Origin: Cyclobacteriaceae bacterium
GTDB lineage: Bacteria > Bacteroidota > Bacteroidia > Cytophagales > Cyclobacteriaceae
DNA length: 64,000 nt
NCBI GenBank assembly: GCA_019638355.1
Contig: JAHBTY010000001.1
Location: 868,001 to 932,000, forward strand
Reading direction: 5' to 3'
Numbering within the stretch: the first letter of the stretch is position 1; the number at the start of each line of letters is the position of its first letter. Shown piece by piece: positions 19,307 to 28,605 of this stretch. Made by a program: the position numbers and the translations under genes. The notes below the pieces were generated by a model. The model had not been told where the DNA came from. It worked only from the letters and a program-made list of their open reading frames with translations, and searched no databases.

Positions 19307-20346
19307 ACTAAGGTTTCTTTCTTTACTTCTGTTCTTAGAAATTTTCGTACACTTTGTTTAAACTGATCAAACTCTACCAAAAAACCATCGTGCCCATGCA
19401 GCGAGGTTATGGTGTCTAATCTTGCATCGGGTATGTGGTGTGCTAAAAATTCCTGTTCCCGCAATGGAAACAGTAAATCAGTATCAATACCAATAACCCA
19501 TGTTTTTGCGTTGATGGTTGAAAGTGCTGCCTCTACACTTTGCCTGTTGCGCCCCACGTTGTGGCTATCCATCATTTTGGTTAGCGTCCAATAAGTGAAC
19601 GCATTAAACCGATTGGCCAGCTTTTGCCCCTGGTAGCGTTGGTACGATGCAGCCCTGAAATCATCGGTTTTATCGATCGTTTTTTCACTTTGTGTTTGCT
19701 GAAAGGTATCGTACGTGCGAAATGAAATCATGCCGATGGCGCGTGCGGTTTTCATGCCTTCCACACCCGCACGAGCATCATCTTCTTTCCAGGTAGCATC
19801 AGCCGCAATGGCCATCCGTTGGGCTTCGTTGAAGGCAATGCCCCATGGTGAATGAAATGCATTAGTAGCAATGGGAATAATTCGGTCAAATACATTTGGT
19901 TGAAGAATAGCCCACTCCAAAACTTGTTGACCACCCAGTGAACCCCCCACCAACGTATGAATCTTTTCAATACCCAAATGCTGACGAAGTAAATCAAAAC
20001 TTCTTACCACATCGCGGTTGGTAATCTCCGGAAAGGAATGATAATACGGATTGCCTGTTTGCGGATTGATTGAAAGTGGCCCGGTTGAACCATAACACCC
20101 ACCCAATGTGTTGGCACAAATAATAAAATAGTCGCGCGGATCAAATGGTGTGGTGTCTGTAAATAATTCTTTCCACCAATCGGTAAAATCGGAACTGCCG
20201 GTAAGGGCATGACAAATCCAAACTACGTTACTGCGGTCTTTGTTGAGTTGGCCAAGCGTAGTGTACTTAAGCTGGAAAGCCGGGAGTTTTCCCCCGGTTT
20301 CCAACTGGAACTCACTGGCAAAGTGAAATATCTGATCTGTTTTCAT
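19303..20346 (-). CDS. metX: Homoserine O-acetyltransferase
   Basis: An alpha/beta-hydrolase-fold enzyme that acetylates homoserine for direct sulfhydrylation. The nucleophile elbow GGSLGGQQVLEWA, the oxyanion/lid region with CHALTGSSD and the C-terminal HGHDGFLVEFDQF (catalytic His and Asp) are all present. The length of 347 residues is standard. It lies between metY and hom and overlaps hom by four bases. The substrate (acetyl- or succinyl-CoA) cannot be settled by eye, but pairing with MetY favours acetyl. Confidence 0.93.
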   Translation of the reverse strand: MKTDQIFHFASEFQLETGGKLPAFQLKYTTLGQLNKDRSNVVWICHALTGSSDFTDWWKELFTDTTPFDPRDYFIICANTLGGCYGSTGPLSINPQTGNPYYHSFPEITNRDVVRSFDLLRQHLGIEKIHTLVGGSLGGQQVLEWAILQPNVFDRIIPIATNAFHSPWGIAFNEAQRMAIAADATWKEDDARAGVEGMKTARAIGMISFRTYDTFQQTQSEKTIDKTDDFRAASYQRYQGQKLANRFNAFTYWTLTKMMDSHNVGRNRQSVEAALSTINAKTWVIGIDTDLLFPLREQEFLAHHIPDARLDTITSLHGHDGFLVEFDQFKQSVRKFLRTEVKKETLV

Positions 20347-20347
20347 A

Positions 20348-20446
20348 CCTCACCCCGACCCCTATCCTGCGGAAAGGGGAGCGGAGAAATTAAATTTATT
20401 ATTAACTCAAAAGTCCCTTTTTTTTGGAGAGGGATTTAGGGTGAGG
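20348..20446. repeat. Inverted pair of CCTCACCCC-type repeats between metY and metX
   Basis: CCTCACCCCGACCCCTATCC at the left and GGAGAGGGATTTAGGGTGAGG (21 bases ending at 20446; arms CCTCACCC/GGGTGAGG) at the right are two copies of one roughly 30-base element in opposite orientation. They fill the whole 101-base space. Elements of this look are scattered repeats in many bacterial genomes. Transcribed, they form a long hairpin inside the operon mRNA. Confidence 0.75.
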
Positions 20447-20447
20447 T

Positions 20448-21797
<1,350 letters not shown>

Positions 21798-21823
21798 TTA
21801 ATGTTTTGAGTTGCGGTATGTGC

Positions 21824-21902
21824 GAACACAGACCGCGGTTTTTATTATTATTATTTTTATGGTCTGTGTTCTTTCATCATGGTCTGTGTCCACACAGACC
21901 AT
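21824..21902 (-). repeat. Four alternating copies of ACACAGACC between osmC-like gene and metY
   Basis: GAACACAGACC (21824-21834) and GGTCTGTGTTC (21861-21871) are perfect inverted copies. They are followed by the palindrome ATGGTCTGTGT-CC-ACACAGACCAT (21879-21902). The four arms are interchangeable, so alternative hairpins are possible in the operon mRNA. An A/T-rich spacer of repeated TTA separates the first pair. Confidence 0.7.
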
Positions 21903-21913
21903 CCTTTTAATTC

Positions 21914-22348
21914 TTAATTCAATGAAAAATTAATGGGTGTAACATTGCGCAGGTTATCATTTACCGGGCATCGGTTTTCAATTTCGTGCAACCACTTCGT
22001 TTTCAAAACCTCATCAATTTTGGTTTTGGTTTTAAGTGACACAGTGAGTTGTTGGTACCCGGCACGTTCGGTAAATGAAGTTCCAAACAAACGAGCCGGA
22101 TTTAAATCGCCTTCAATATCAATTTGAAGATCTTTCAAATCAATATTTAGTTCTTTGGCAGTGATGTGTGCCACCACATTAATACATCCGGCATAACCGG
22201 CCAGAATATACTCAACAGGATTTGGGGCAAGGTTGGTACCGCCCAACTCTGCTGGTTCATCAACAATAAATTTGAAGCCGCGGGTTTCAATTTCCGTACG
22301 GGCCGGGGTTTCGCTTTTTGAGTTTATAGAAAATTTGAGATTAGACAT
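21914..22348 (-). CDS. OsmC-family protein
   Basis: OsmC/Ohr-fold protein, a family of thiol-dependent peroxidases and related sulfur proteins. The core shows PNPVEYILAGYAGCINVVAHITAKE, with the first conserved cysteine, and NRCPVNDNLRN, with the second. The start at 22348 (MSNLKFSINSKSE) is chosen; the longer frame runs upstream into the leader region. Its place as the first full-size gene of a riboswitch-controlled methionine operon suggests a role in sulfur metabolism or in handling reactive sulfur species rather than general osmotic stress. This is an inference from context. Confidence 0.85.
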   Translation of the reverse strand: MSNLKFSINSKSETPARTEIETRGFKFIVDEPAELGGTNLAPNPVEYILAGYAGCINVVAHITAKELNIDLKDLQIDIEGDLNPARLFGTSFTERAGYQQLTVSLKTKTKIDEVLKTKWLHEIENRCPVNDNLRNVTPINFSLN

Positions 22349-22433
22349 AATTACACATGTTTTGATGATTGAAAATTTGTTAGAGAGCATGTAAACATAA
22401 CCGTAACCGTGCCTGTCACCGGACACAATCATA

Positions 22434-22480
22434 GGCTAGTGTGTTGCCGGAAGCGCTACGCTTCAATACTGCAACAAGCC
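22434..22480 (-). promoter_or_regulatory. Long stacked hairpin right after the cysteine-rich ORF
   Basis: On the minus strand three successive stems stack: GGCT/AGCC, GTTGC/GCAAC and GAAGCG/CGCTTC with loop TAG. It starts two bases past the TAA of the 48-codon ORF. There is no T-run, so it is not a simple terminator. It may sense whether a ribosome reaches the stop codon, or may be an mRNA stabiliser. Confidence 0.55.
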
Positions 22481-22481
22481 T

Positions 22482-22628
22482 TTAACAGCAACAACACATA
22501 CAACCCTTTGGATGAGGATTGCACATTTGTGCAAGTGTGTAAATGATGTTTGAAGAAAGTTGATCGAGTGAGTTTTTCAGGTTTTGAAATCCTGATCGCA
22601 CCTGGCGGATGAAAAGTTTTGTTTTCAT
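22482..22628 (-). CDS. 48-residue cysteine-rich leader ORF in the met operon
   Basis: The ATG at 22628 lies nine bases after the 3' strand of the SAM aptamer's closing stem. The product begins MKTKLFIRQVRSGFQNLKNS and ends NPHPKGCMCCCC before TAA, so five of its last six residues are Cys. It is preceded by AAGTAAA rather than a strong ribosome site. It is not a shadow of another gene, as both flanks are non-coding. Poly-cysteine leader peptides acting as cysteine-responsive attenuators are known in mycobacteria; an analogous role is inferred here. Alternatively it could be a small metal- or thiol-binding protein. Confidence 0.7.
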   Translation of the reverse strand: MKTKLFIRQVRSGFQNLKNSLDQLSSNIIYTLAQMCNPHPKGCMCCCC

Positions 22629-22637
22629 TTTACTTTA

Positions 22638-22765
22638 CCGGTTTATAGTTCTCCTCAGCACCTTGCCGGGAGCAGGATTTAGCACCGTTTCTTTCCGATT
22701 TTACTCGGGTGAAGGTTGCTAGTGTTTCACAGAGCCTGTACTCTCCACACTTCTTTATAAATCGG
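22638..22765 (-). promoter_or_regulatory. SAM-I (S-box) riboswitch aptamer
   Basis: Minus strand: the closing stem P1 is CCGATTTATA with TATAAACCGG (one mismatch). Inside it are the S-box landmarks AAAGAAGTGTGGAGAG, GCTCTGTGAAACACTAGCAACC and the highly characteristic GGTGCTAAATCCTGC. It lies upstream of the osmC-metY-metX-hom operon, as expected for repression by S-adenosylmethionine. No T-run terminator follows directly. The aptamer ends next to the start codon of the cysteine-rich ORF, which favours control of translation or of downstream structure. Confidence 0.88.
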
Positions 22766-22798
22766 TTTCAGCAAATTGCCTCACCGACTATGATGACA

Positions 22799-22830
22799 CA
22801 AACGTATAGTGGTTTGGTAGAGTTTCCAAA
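22799..22830 (-). promoter_or_regulatory. Promoter of the met operon
   Basis: On the minus strand TTTG is separated by 20 bases from TACGTTTG, matching the Bacteroidota consensus. The expected start of transcription (about 22790) is some 25 bases before the SAM aptamer. Confidence 0.7.
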
Positions 22831-22894
22831 CCTATTTCAAAAAAAGTGTTAAATTTTTTTACTGACGGGTGTTAGTTAAGTATATAAAAAAAAA

Positions 22895-22922
22895 TGAAGT
22901 GTGAGATTACTCCCACACTTCA
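22895..22922 (-). terminator. Terminator after the 547-residue hypothetical gene
   Basis: The nine-base perfect stem TGAAGTGTG/CACACTTCA is followed on the minus strand by a run of nine T. It starts 22 bases after the stop codon of the gene at 22944-24587. Confidence 0.88.
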
Positions 22923-22943
22923 CAGTAGCCGATCAATCAATTT

Positions 22944-24587
22944 CTATTTCAATTTTACACGGGCAAACCAAAGTTCTTTGCCGGCTTTGTCAGCCCCAAA
23001 GAAGACAAGGGTCTCACTTTTATCTGTTTCCAGAAACGGATATTTAGGGTCAAGGTAATATCCTTCCCCTTTACCAAAGGTCTTCAAGTCTGCTACCGTA
23101 TTATTTTTCATGTTTACTTTCCCAATACGAGGGTAGGTTAAAAGTTTATCATTGCCCTTGCCTTTAATTTCCTGAAGTACCCAGTACAAATCTCCATCAC
23201 TTCCTTCAATGATAGTTTGTGGGCAAGCATACACACTGGTAATTTTCGTTACAGTGTAATAACCCACTCCTTGTAAATAATTATAGTCAACGGCTACACC
23301 ATTTTCTTTTGTATCTAATCCGTATTGTGCTTTCAGTTTTCCATTTGTATCAAAGTGAAAGCCAAGTACATCTTCAAACTTGGTGATGATGCCATCTTTG
23401 GTTTTGTCGTAATTCTGGCCCAGAATGATCAGATCGCCATTAGAGGCAAAGTTGTAGGATCGAATTCCAAATTCCCGACCAGTATAGTCTGGTGTTTTTC
23501 GTTGACTGGGAGGAAATTGTTGTTTGGCTTTAAATTCTTCAAGATTGGTTTCGGTAAGATAAACCATTTTGCCTGCCGACACTTTCATAAGTTGAACGGC
23601 TTTGTATTTTACTTCTCCACCTCCAATGCGTGATCCCGCACCTTCGTTGAAATACTTATCGCGACCCGCCATGGCCGGACCATAAAAATAAAAATCGTTA
23701 CCAGAGGAAATCATTTCTTGAATATTCCAATAGCTGGCCGGGCTATTAAAGTTAAAGCGTTCAACAATGTTAGCTTGATCATCTACCCGGATGTAAGTGA
23801 AGTTATTCTTGTCAGGATCAGCATTTTTCTTTCCCATAGCATTAGAGGGTGCGAAAATGAAAACCAATCCGGCTACACCAGGGCTTTCCGGATCATCGGG
23901 ATTCTCTCTTTCAATAGTTCTTACAAATGCTAAAGTTTGAAAATTTGGAAATTCAAAATCAGTGCTTTTTACCATGTTTAGATCTGAGTCAAATTTCACC
24001 AGGCGTATTGCGCCCACATCATCACCAGGATTTACGCCAATCTTTGCTTTTACAGATGCGAGAATGAACAAATCACCAGTCATATCATCTTCAGCATGTG
24101 TAATGCCTGTTAATTTGTTACCATCTTCTGTTTTGGGTTTTACTTTATCAAGTATATCTACCTTGCGGTGATACCCACCTAACAGAAATTGATATTTATA
24201 GGTAATCTTCTTTTTACGAAGCACAAGAGTACCCATCATATTATTCTCTACCGTATTCCCCATTACCGTATATTCTTCACCCTTAAACCTGAACCACTTA
24301 AATTGCTTTTTCATCTTCTCAGCCTCTTCGGTGAGTTCCTCTTCTTTCACCAGATTAAAGTCATTGTCGAACACATATTGCTCGTATTTGAATACGTTCT
24401 TTTTTTGGTCTGTGAAATAAGTAAGTGTGTAGGTTTTTGCATCTTTATCATAATCAAGACCGGCTAAAAAGCCACGTTTTGATGCGCGTGAGATTTTGTA
24501 AGTCTTTTCAAGATCTAGTTGTTGGGCCAACAATTGAGTTGTGCCAGCCATAAATACTATCAGAAAGACCAGAAGGGTATTCTTCAT
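22944..24587 (-). CDS. Secreted hypothetical protein, beta-rich
   Basis: This 547-residue protein begins with a signal peptide (MKNTLLVFLIVFMAGTTQLLAQ). The mature part is a long series of beta-type repeats with phrases such as GDLFILASVKAK, NDFYFYGPAMAG and NGDLIILGQNYDK, reminiscent of propeller or tolB-like proteins of Bacteroidota that report on 'data read from a field'. No catalytic motif was recognised. It lies alone with its own terminator, upstream of the met operon and in the same orientation. Confidence 0.65.
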   Translation of the reverse strand: MKNTLLVFLIVFMAGTTQLLAQQLDLEKTYKISRASKRGFLAGLDYDKDAKTYTLTYFTDQKKNVFKYEQYVFDNDFNLVKEEELTEEAEKMKKQFKWFRFKGEEYTVMGNTVENNMMGTLVLRKKKITYKYQFLLGGYHRKVDILDKVKPKTEDGNKLTGITHAEDDMTGDLFILASVKAKIGVNPGDDVGAIRLVKFDSDLNMVKSTDFEFPNFQTLAFVRTIERENPDDPESPGVAGLVFIFAPSNAMGKKNADPDKNNFTYIRVDDQANIVERFNFNSPASYWNIQEMISSGNDFYFYGPAMAGRDKYFNEGAGSRIGGGEVKYKAVQLMKVSAGKMVYLTETNLEEFKAKQQFPPSQRKTPDYTGREFGIRSYNFASNGDLIILGQNYDKTKDGIITKFEDVLGFHFDTNGKLKAQYGLDTKENGVAVDYNYLQGVGYYTVTKITSVYACPQTIIEGSDGDLYWVLQEIKGKGNDKLLTYPRIGKVNMKNNTVADLKTFGKGEGYYLDPKYPFLETDKSETLVFFGADKAGKELWFARVKLK

Positions 24588-24702
24588 GTGTTTTGAGATT
24601 AAGGTTTGGTGAAAATTTTAAACATAAAGTTGTTTGCAACTCCAATCACCTGCAATACAAGTTCAAGGGTATAAGTGTGTACGTACCAGTACGGATAAAA
24701 AA

Positions 24703-24725
24703 AAGTCTGCCGGTGTGGCAGACTT
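24703..24725 (-). terminator. Terminator after fabG
   Basis: The perfect nine-base stem AAGTCTGCC/GGCAGACTT has a five-base loop and is followed on the minus strand by T7, 27 bases past the fabG stop. Confidence 0.88.
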
Positions 24726-24751
24726 ATAAATAGATAGAAGATCGAAAAAAC

Positions 24752-25498
24752 TTAGGTCAGCATTCCGCCATCAACCTGAATTACCTGACCGGTAATGTAG
24801 GTTGACATATCAGAACCAAGAAACACACATGCATCGGCAACATCGTTCGGGTTACCACCGCGCTTTAACGGAATTGCATCGCGCCAGCTTTGTACGGTTT
24901 TAGGATCAAGTACAGCTGTCATTTCAGTTTCAATAAAACCAGGGGCAACGGCATTGGAACGAATACCGCGCGAGCCTAACTCCAACGCAACTGATTTTGT
25001 AAAACCAATTATACCTGCTTTAGAGGCAGCATAGTTGGCCTGGCCGGCATTACCTTTTAATCCAACTACGGATGTCATGTTAATGATGGAACCACTTTTT
25101 TGTTTCATCATTTGTTTGGTTGCAGCCTTAACAGTATTGAAGCAAGACTTCAGGTTCACATTAATTACTTTGTCCCACTGCTCAACTGTCATGCGCAACA
25201 ATAACGTGTCTTGCGTAATGCCGGCATTGTTTACGAGAATGTCTAACGAACCAAACTCAGCAATTACATCGTTGATCAGTTTTTCGGCTTGTACAAAATC
25301 CGAGGCATCGGAACGGTAGCCTTTAGCTTTAACGCCTTTGGCAGCAAGTTCAGCTTCCAGAGCCTGACCTTGCTCGACACTTGATAAATAGGTGAAGGCA
25401 ACATTGGCACCTTGTTCAGCATACTTCAATGCAATAGATCTTCCTATTCCTTTTGATGCTCCGGTAACGAGCGCTGTTTTTCCTTTTAGTAATGTCAT
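24752..25498 (-). CDS. fabG: 3-oxoacyl-ACP reductase FabG
   Basis: A short-chain dehydrogenase/reductase that reduces 3-oxoacyl-ACP with NADPH in fatty acid synthesis. It has the TGASKGIGRS nucleotide-binding motif (about 14-23), NNAG, the catalytic Ser in NMTSVVG, YAASKAG (Tyr and Lys) and the C-terminal ITGQVIQVDGGMLT characteristic of FabG. The length of 248 residues is standard. No other fab genes are adjacent; it is divergent from lpdA across 137 bases. Confidence 0.92.
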   Translation of the reverse strand: MTLLKGKTALVTGASKGIGRSIALKYAEQGANVAFTYLSSVEQGQALEAELAAKGVKAKGYRSDASDFVQAEKLINDVIAEFGSLDILVNNAGITQDTLLLRMTVEQWDKVINVNLKSCFNTVKAATKQMMKQKSGSIINMTSVVGLKGNAGQANYAASKAGIIGFTKSVALELGSRGIRSNAVAPGFIETEMTAVLDPKTVQSWRDAIPLKRGGNPNDVADACVFLGSDMSTYITGQVIQVDGGMLT

Positions 25499-25574
25499 GA
25501 TTATAAGTTTACAAAGCCTTCAAAATTGCCAATTTAATCCCACAATTTAAAAACCAGCCCCGTTTAATCAACCT

Positions 25575-25604
25575 TTTGAAAGACCGCCCGGCAATGTATC
25601 TTTG
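25575..25604 (+). promoter_or_regulatory. Promoter of lpdA
   Basis: TTTG and TATCTTTG separated by 18 bases match the Bacteroidota promoter consensus, 32 bases before the lpdA start codon. Confidence 0.72.
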
Positions 25605-25635
25605 ACCGCATTTTAAAGACTTTAAATTCTGCATT

Positions 25636-27027
25636 ATGGCAAAATATGATGTTATCGTAATTGGTTCGGGTCCGGGTGGATATGTGGCAGCAATTCGCGC
25701 TTCGCAATTGGGCATGAAGGTGGGGGTTGTTGAAAAGGCCGAATTGGGTGGAATTTGTTTAAACTGGGGTTGCATCCCTACCAAAGCCCTATTAAAGAGC
25801 GCTCAGGTTTTTGAATACCTGAACCATGCCAAAGATTATGGAATTGAAGTAAAAGAAGCTAAAGCCGATTTTAATGCGATTATAAAACGCAGCCGCGATG
25901 TGGCCAACGGTATGAGCAAGGGCATTCAGTTTTTGTTTAAGAAAAATAAAATTGAACAGCTTGTTGGTACCGGTAAACTGAAAAAGGGCGGCAAGGTTGA
26001 AGTAACCACTGCTGATGGTAAGAAAGAAGAGCATGAGGCCAAGCATGTTATTCTGGCAACGGGTGCACGTTCGCGCGAATTGCCGGCATTAAAAATTGAC
26101 GGTAAAAAAATTATTGGTTATCGCGAAGCCATGTCGTTACCGGCACAACCTAAAAAATTAATTGTGGTGGGTTCGGGTGCAATAGGGGTTGAGTTTGCGT
26201 ACTTCTACAATACTATCGGTACCGAGGTAACCATTGTAGAATTTATGCCCCGCATTGTTCCGGTTGAAGATGAAGAAGTTTCAAAGCAACTCGAAAAATC
26301 CTTTAAGAAGGCGGGCATCACCATTCACACAAATGCGGAAGTTACGAAAGTAGATACGGCTGGTAAAGGATGTATAGCTACCGTAAAAACCAAAGATGGT
26401 GAAATCAAACTCGAAGCGGATGTTGTACTTTCGGCAGTTGGAGTTGCCACCAATATTGAGGGCATTGGGTTAGAAGAGGTGGGTGTTAAAACCGACAAGG
26501 GAAAGGTTATTGTTGATGATTATTATAAAACTAACGTAGCGGGTGTATATGCCATTGGCGATATTGTAAAAGGCCCTTCGTTGGCTCACGTAGCTTCCGC
26601 AGAAGGCATTACGTGCGTAGAAGCCATTGCCGGGTTAAAACCACATCCCATTAATTACAACAACATACCGGGTTGTACCTATTGCAGTCCGGAAATTGCA
26701 TCGGTTGGCTATACCGAAGAGGCTGCAAAAAAAGCCGGCTATGAAATTAAGGTAGGTAAGTTTCCCTTCTCGGCATCGGGTAAGGCAAAAGCAGCCGGTG
26801 CACCCGATGGATTTGTAAAGGTGATTTTTGATGCTAAGTATGGCGAGTGGTTAGGCGCACACTTTATTGGAGCCAATGTTACTGAAATGATTGCCGAGGT
26901 TGTGGCAGCCCGCAATCTGGAAACCACTGGGCATGAAATTATAAAATCTATTCATCCACACCCAACGATGAGCGAGGCGGTAATGGAGGCGGCAGCTGCC
27001 GCTTATGGTGAGGTAATTCACTTGTAG
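25636..27027 (+). CDS. lpdA: Dihydrolipoyl dehydrogenase
   Basis: The FAD-dependent E3 component of 2-oxoacid dehydrogenase complexes and the glycine cleavage system; it reoxidises dihydrolipoyl groups with NAD+. Visible are the FAD motif GSGPGG (10-15), the redox disulfide C41-x4-C46 (GGICLNWGCIPTK), the NAD motif VVGSGAIGVEF, AIGDI, and the C-terminal dimer-interface catalytic HPHPTMSEA (His-Glu). At 463 residues it is full length. It stands alone with its own promoter and terminator, so it is probably shared between complexes. Confidence 0.95.
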   Translation: MAKYDVIVIGSGPGGYVAAIRASQLGMKVGVVEKAELGGICLNWGCIPTKALLKSAQVFEYLNHAKDYGIEVKEAKADFNAIIKRSRDVANGMSKGIQFLFKKNKIEQLVGTGKLKKGGKVEVTTADGKKEEHEAKHVILATGARSRELPALKIDGKKIIGYREAMSLPAQPKKLIVVGSGAIGVEFAYFYNTIGTEVTIVEFMPRIVPVEDEEVSKQLEKSFKKAGITIHTNAEVTKVDTAGKGCIATVKTKDGEIKLEADVVLSAVGVATNIEGIGLEEVGVKTDKGKVIVDDYYKTNVAGVYAIGDIVKGPSLAHVASAEGITCVEAIAGLKPHPINYNNIPGCTYCSPEIASVGYTEEAAKKAGYEIKVGKFPFSASGKAKAAGAPDGFVKVIFDAKYGEWLGAHFIGANVTEMIAEVVAARNLETTGHEIIKSIHPHPTMSEAVMEAAAAAYGEVIHL

Positions 27028-27055
27028 CGCTTATATTTATTCAAAAGGGTATTTC

Positions 27056-27086
27056 AAAGAGGCTGTCTCAAAAGGGCAGCCTCTTT
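27056..27086 (+). terminator. Terminator after lpdA
   Basis: The ten-base stem AAAGAGGCTG/CAGCCTCTTT is followed by TTGG. It lies about 30 bases past the lpdA stop codon. Confidence 0.78.
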
Positions 27087-27211
27087 TGGTTTATGAGGGT
27101 TCAAAAAAAGAGGAAGTTGAAGCATTCAACAGCTAAAATTAAAATTGTGGCTCACTTGAAATGTATCAAAGCCAGGCAAATCGGGTATCAGGCTTTATTT
27201 AGGTGTTATTG

Positions 27212-27577
27212 TTATTCTTTATTTGAACACGAATTAAAAATACGAACCGGGTATTTTTTACTACCTGAATAATCAACCGCTGCTAAACACATGGCACAAT
27301 TGCCATTAAAATTATCCGGATTTAGTTGAACATAAAATGTTTTACCTGGTTCGATTTGTAAGGCGTTGCATTCTATGGTAGCCAGAAAAACATGTTCATA
27401 GCCATCGGTATCTTCACCAAAATGATATAGGTCTGGGTCTTGAATTTGTAAAACGGCCTGCCCGCAGATGCCGGCAAGCTGCACAACCGGAATACAACCT
27501 CCGGTGGACTTAAAGGTTTGCGACTCGCAGTTGCACAACACAATTATTGAAATAATAACGAAGTAAATCCGGTTCAT
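27212..27577 (-). CDS. Small secreted or lipoprotein-like hypothetical, cysteine-containing
   Basis: This product of about 121 residues starts MNRIYFVIISIIVLCNCESQ, a signal sequence with possible lipobox cysteines. The mature part contains GGCIPVV, GICGQA, IECNAL and NCAMCLA, that is, several cysteines that could form disulfides, and ends RIFNSCSNKE. An upstream in-frame extension is less likely because it overlaps the promoter of the divergent small gene. No family was recognised. Confidence 0.5.
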   Translation of the reverse strand: MNRIYFVIISIIVLCNCESQTFKSTGGCIPVVQLAGICGQAVLQIQDPDLYHFGEDTDGYEHVFLATIECNALQIEPGKTFYVQLNPDNFNGNCAMCLAAVDYSGSKKYPVRIFNSCSNKE

Positions 27578-27625
27578 CATAATTTTCTTGATTTGCAACC
27601 ATAGACACAAACTATGCGATAAAGG

Positions 27626-27655
27626 TTTAAATAACACCCAAAGAAACTACCTTTG
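27626..27655 (+). promoter_or_regulatory. Promoter of the 65-residue protein gene
   Basis: TTTA and TACCTTTG separated by 18 bases match the Bacteroidota promoter pattern except for the last base of the first box. It supports translation starting at 27674 rather than at an earlier in-frame site. Confidence 0.55.
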
Positions 27656-27673
27656 TTATATACCAACCCGTTT

Positions 27674-27871
27674 ATGACCGAACGCGACCTACGCAAACTG
27701 GAAGCTTCTATCCGCCTGAAGATGGAAGACATTAAAAATCAAAAAGTAAGTTTGAAAGACTCTGGTATTGGTGGGTTAATGAACATACTGAAAAAAGCAG
27801 ACGAAGCGGCCTACGAAAAACTAATGCCCGCTTATAAAGAGATGGTAACAAAGTTTAACATCTTTAAATAG
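27674..27871 (+). CDS. Small helical protein, hypothetical
   Basis: This 65-residue, highly charged, probably all-helical protein (MTERDLRKLEASIRLKMEDI) has a central glycine pair (SGIGGLMNILKK). There is no signal or membrane segment. The start at 27674 lies about 15 bases downstream of the expected transcription start. No family was recognised. Confidence 0.55.
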   Translation: MTERDLRKLEASIRLKMEDIKNQKVSLKDSGIGGLMNILKKADEAAYEKLMPAYKEMVTKFNIFK

Positions 27872-27902
27872 TACACGGCCCTTACGGGATCAACTCTGTT
27901 GA

Positions 27903-28511
27903 TTAATATGCAGACTCAAATCGTACACCAGCTTTTATTGCTACCGGTAAATCGTTGTTGGAAGGAACCCTCGGACATGAGTACCGGTTGCTATAGGCAC
28001 AATAAGGATTATACGCAAGATTAAAGTTAAGAATCATAGTGTCACCTTCCGGAATTTTCACATCGAGGTAGCGGCCACCGCCATAACTTTCACTTCCGCT
28101 TGTAAGATCTGTAAAAGGAAGAAAAAGATGATCGTGGTATGCGGGATTGCTGCTTAATTCTTTCGACTGGTAGAGCGTAAGCTGGCAGGGTTTACCATCC
28201 AATTCAAAATCAACCAACGCATACGCGCGGTAATTGTTTACGATCGGGCCAGTTGCCGGCATAGGTTTATAAGGTGTGGAAGGTGTTAACGTAACCTTGG
28301 CTGTAACTGCATAGTTGGTAGAAATAGGAAAGAAGTCGTGCTGTTTGAATTTTCGAAGATCGGTAGGGTTAAGGGGCGATGTCTTTTTATTCTTATAAGA
28401 TTTGTTCAACTCTTGTTGAAAATTTTTGGACTCACGAACGATGGCGGTGGAATCCGGTTGAGCCTGTGTTTGATAGGCAACTAGCAATAAAATCAGGATA
28501 GGTAGCTTCAT
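27903..28511 (-). CDS. DUF1684-family secreted protein
   Basis: The signal peptide (MKLPILILLLVAYQTQAQ) is followed by a DUF1684 domain with its typical conserved stretch LFLPFTDLTSGSESYGGGRY and the C-terminal motif LAYNPYCAYSNRYSCPRVPS. The conserved Asn/Tyr/Cys cluster suggests a folded, possibly disulfide-stabilised enzyme-like domain, but no activity is established for the family. The product has 202 residues and probably resides in the periplasm. Confidence 0.85.
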   Translation of the reverse strand: MKLPILILLLVAYQTQAQPDSTAIVRESKNFQQELNKSYKNKKTSPLNPTDLRKFKQHDFFPISTNYAVTAKVTLTPSTPYKPMPATGPIVNNYRAYALVDFELDGKPCQLTLYQSKELSSNPAYHDHLFLPFTDLTSGSESYGGGRYLDVKIPEGDTMILNFNLAYNPYCAYSNRYSCPRVPSNNDLPVAIKAGVRFESAY

Positions 28512-28605
28512 TATTTTAGAATTAGCAATTGCATCATAAACCGGATACTACCTCGAAAGTATAAAAATCATAACAAATTAATACCTTCACATAAACTCCA
28601 AAGTT

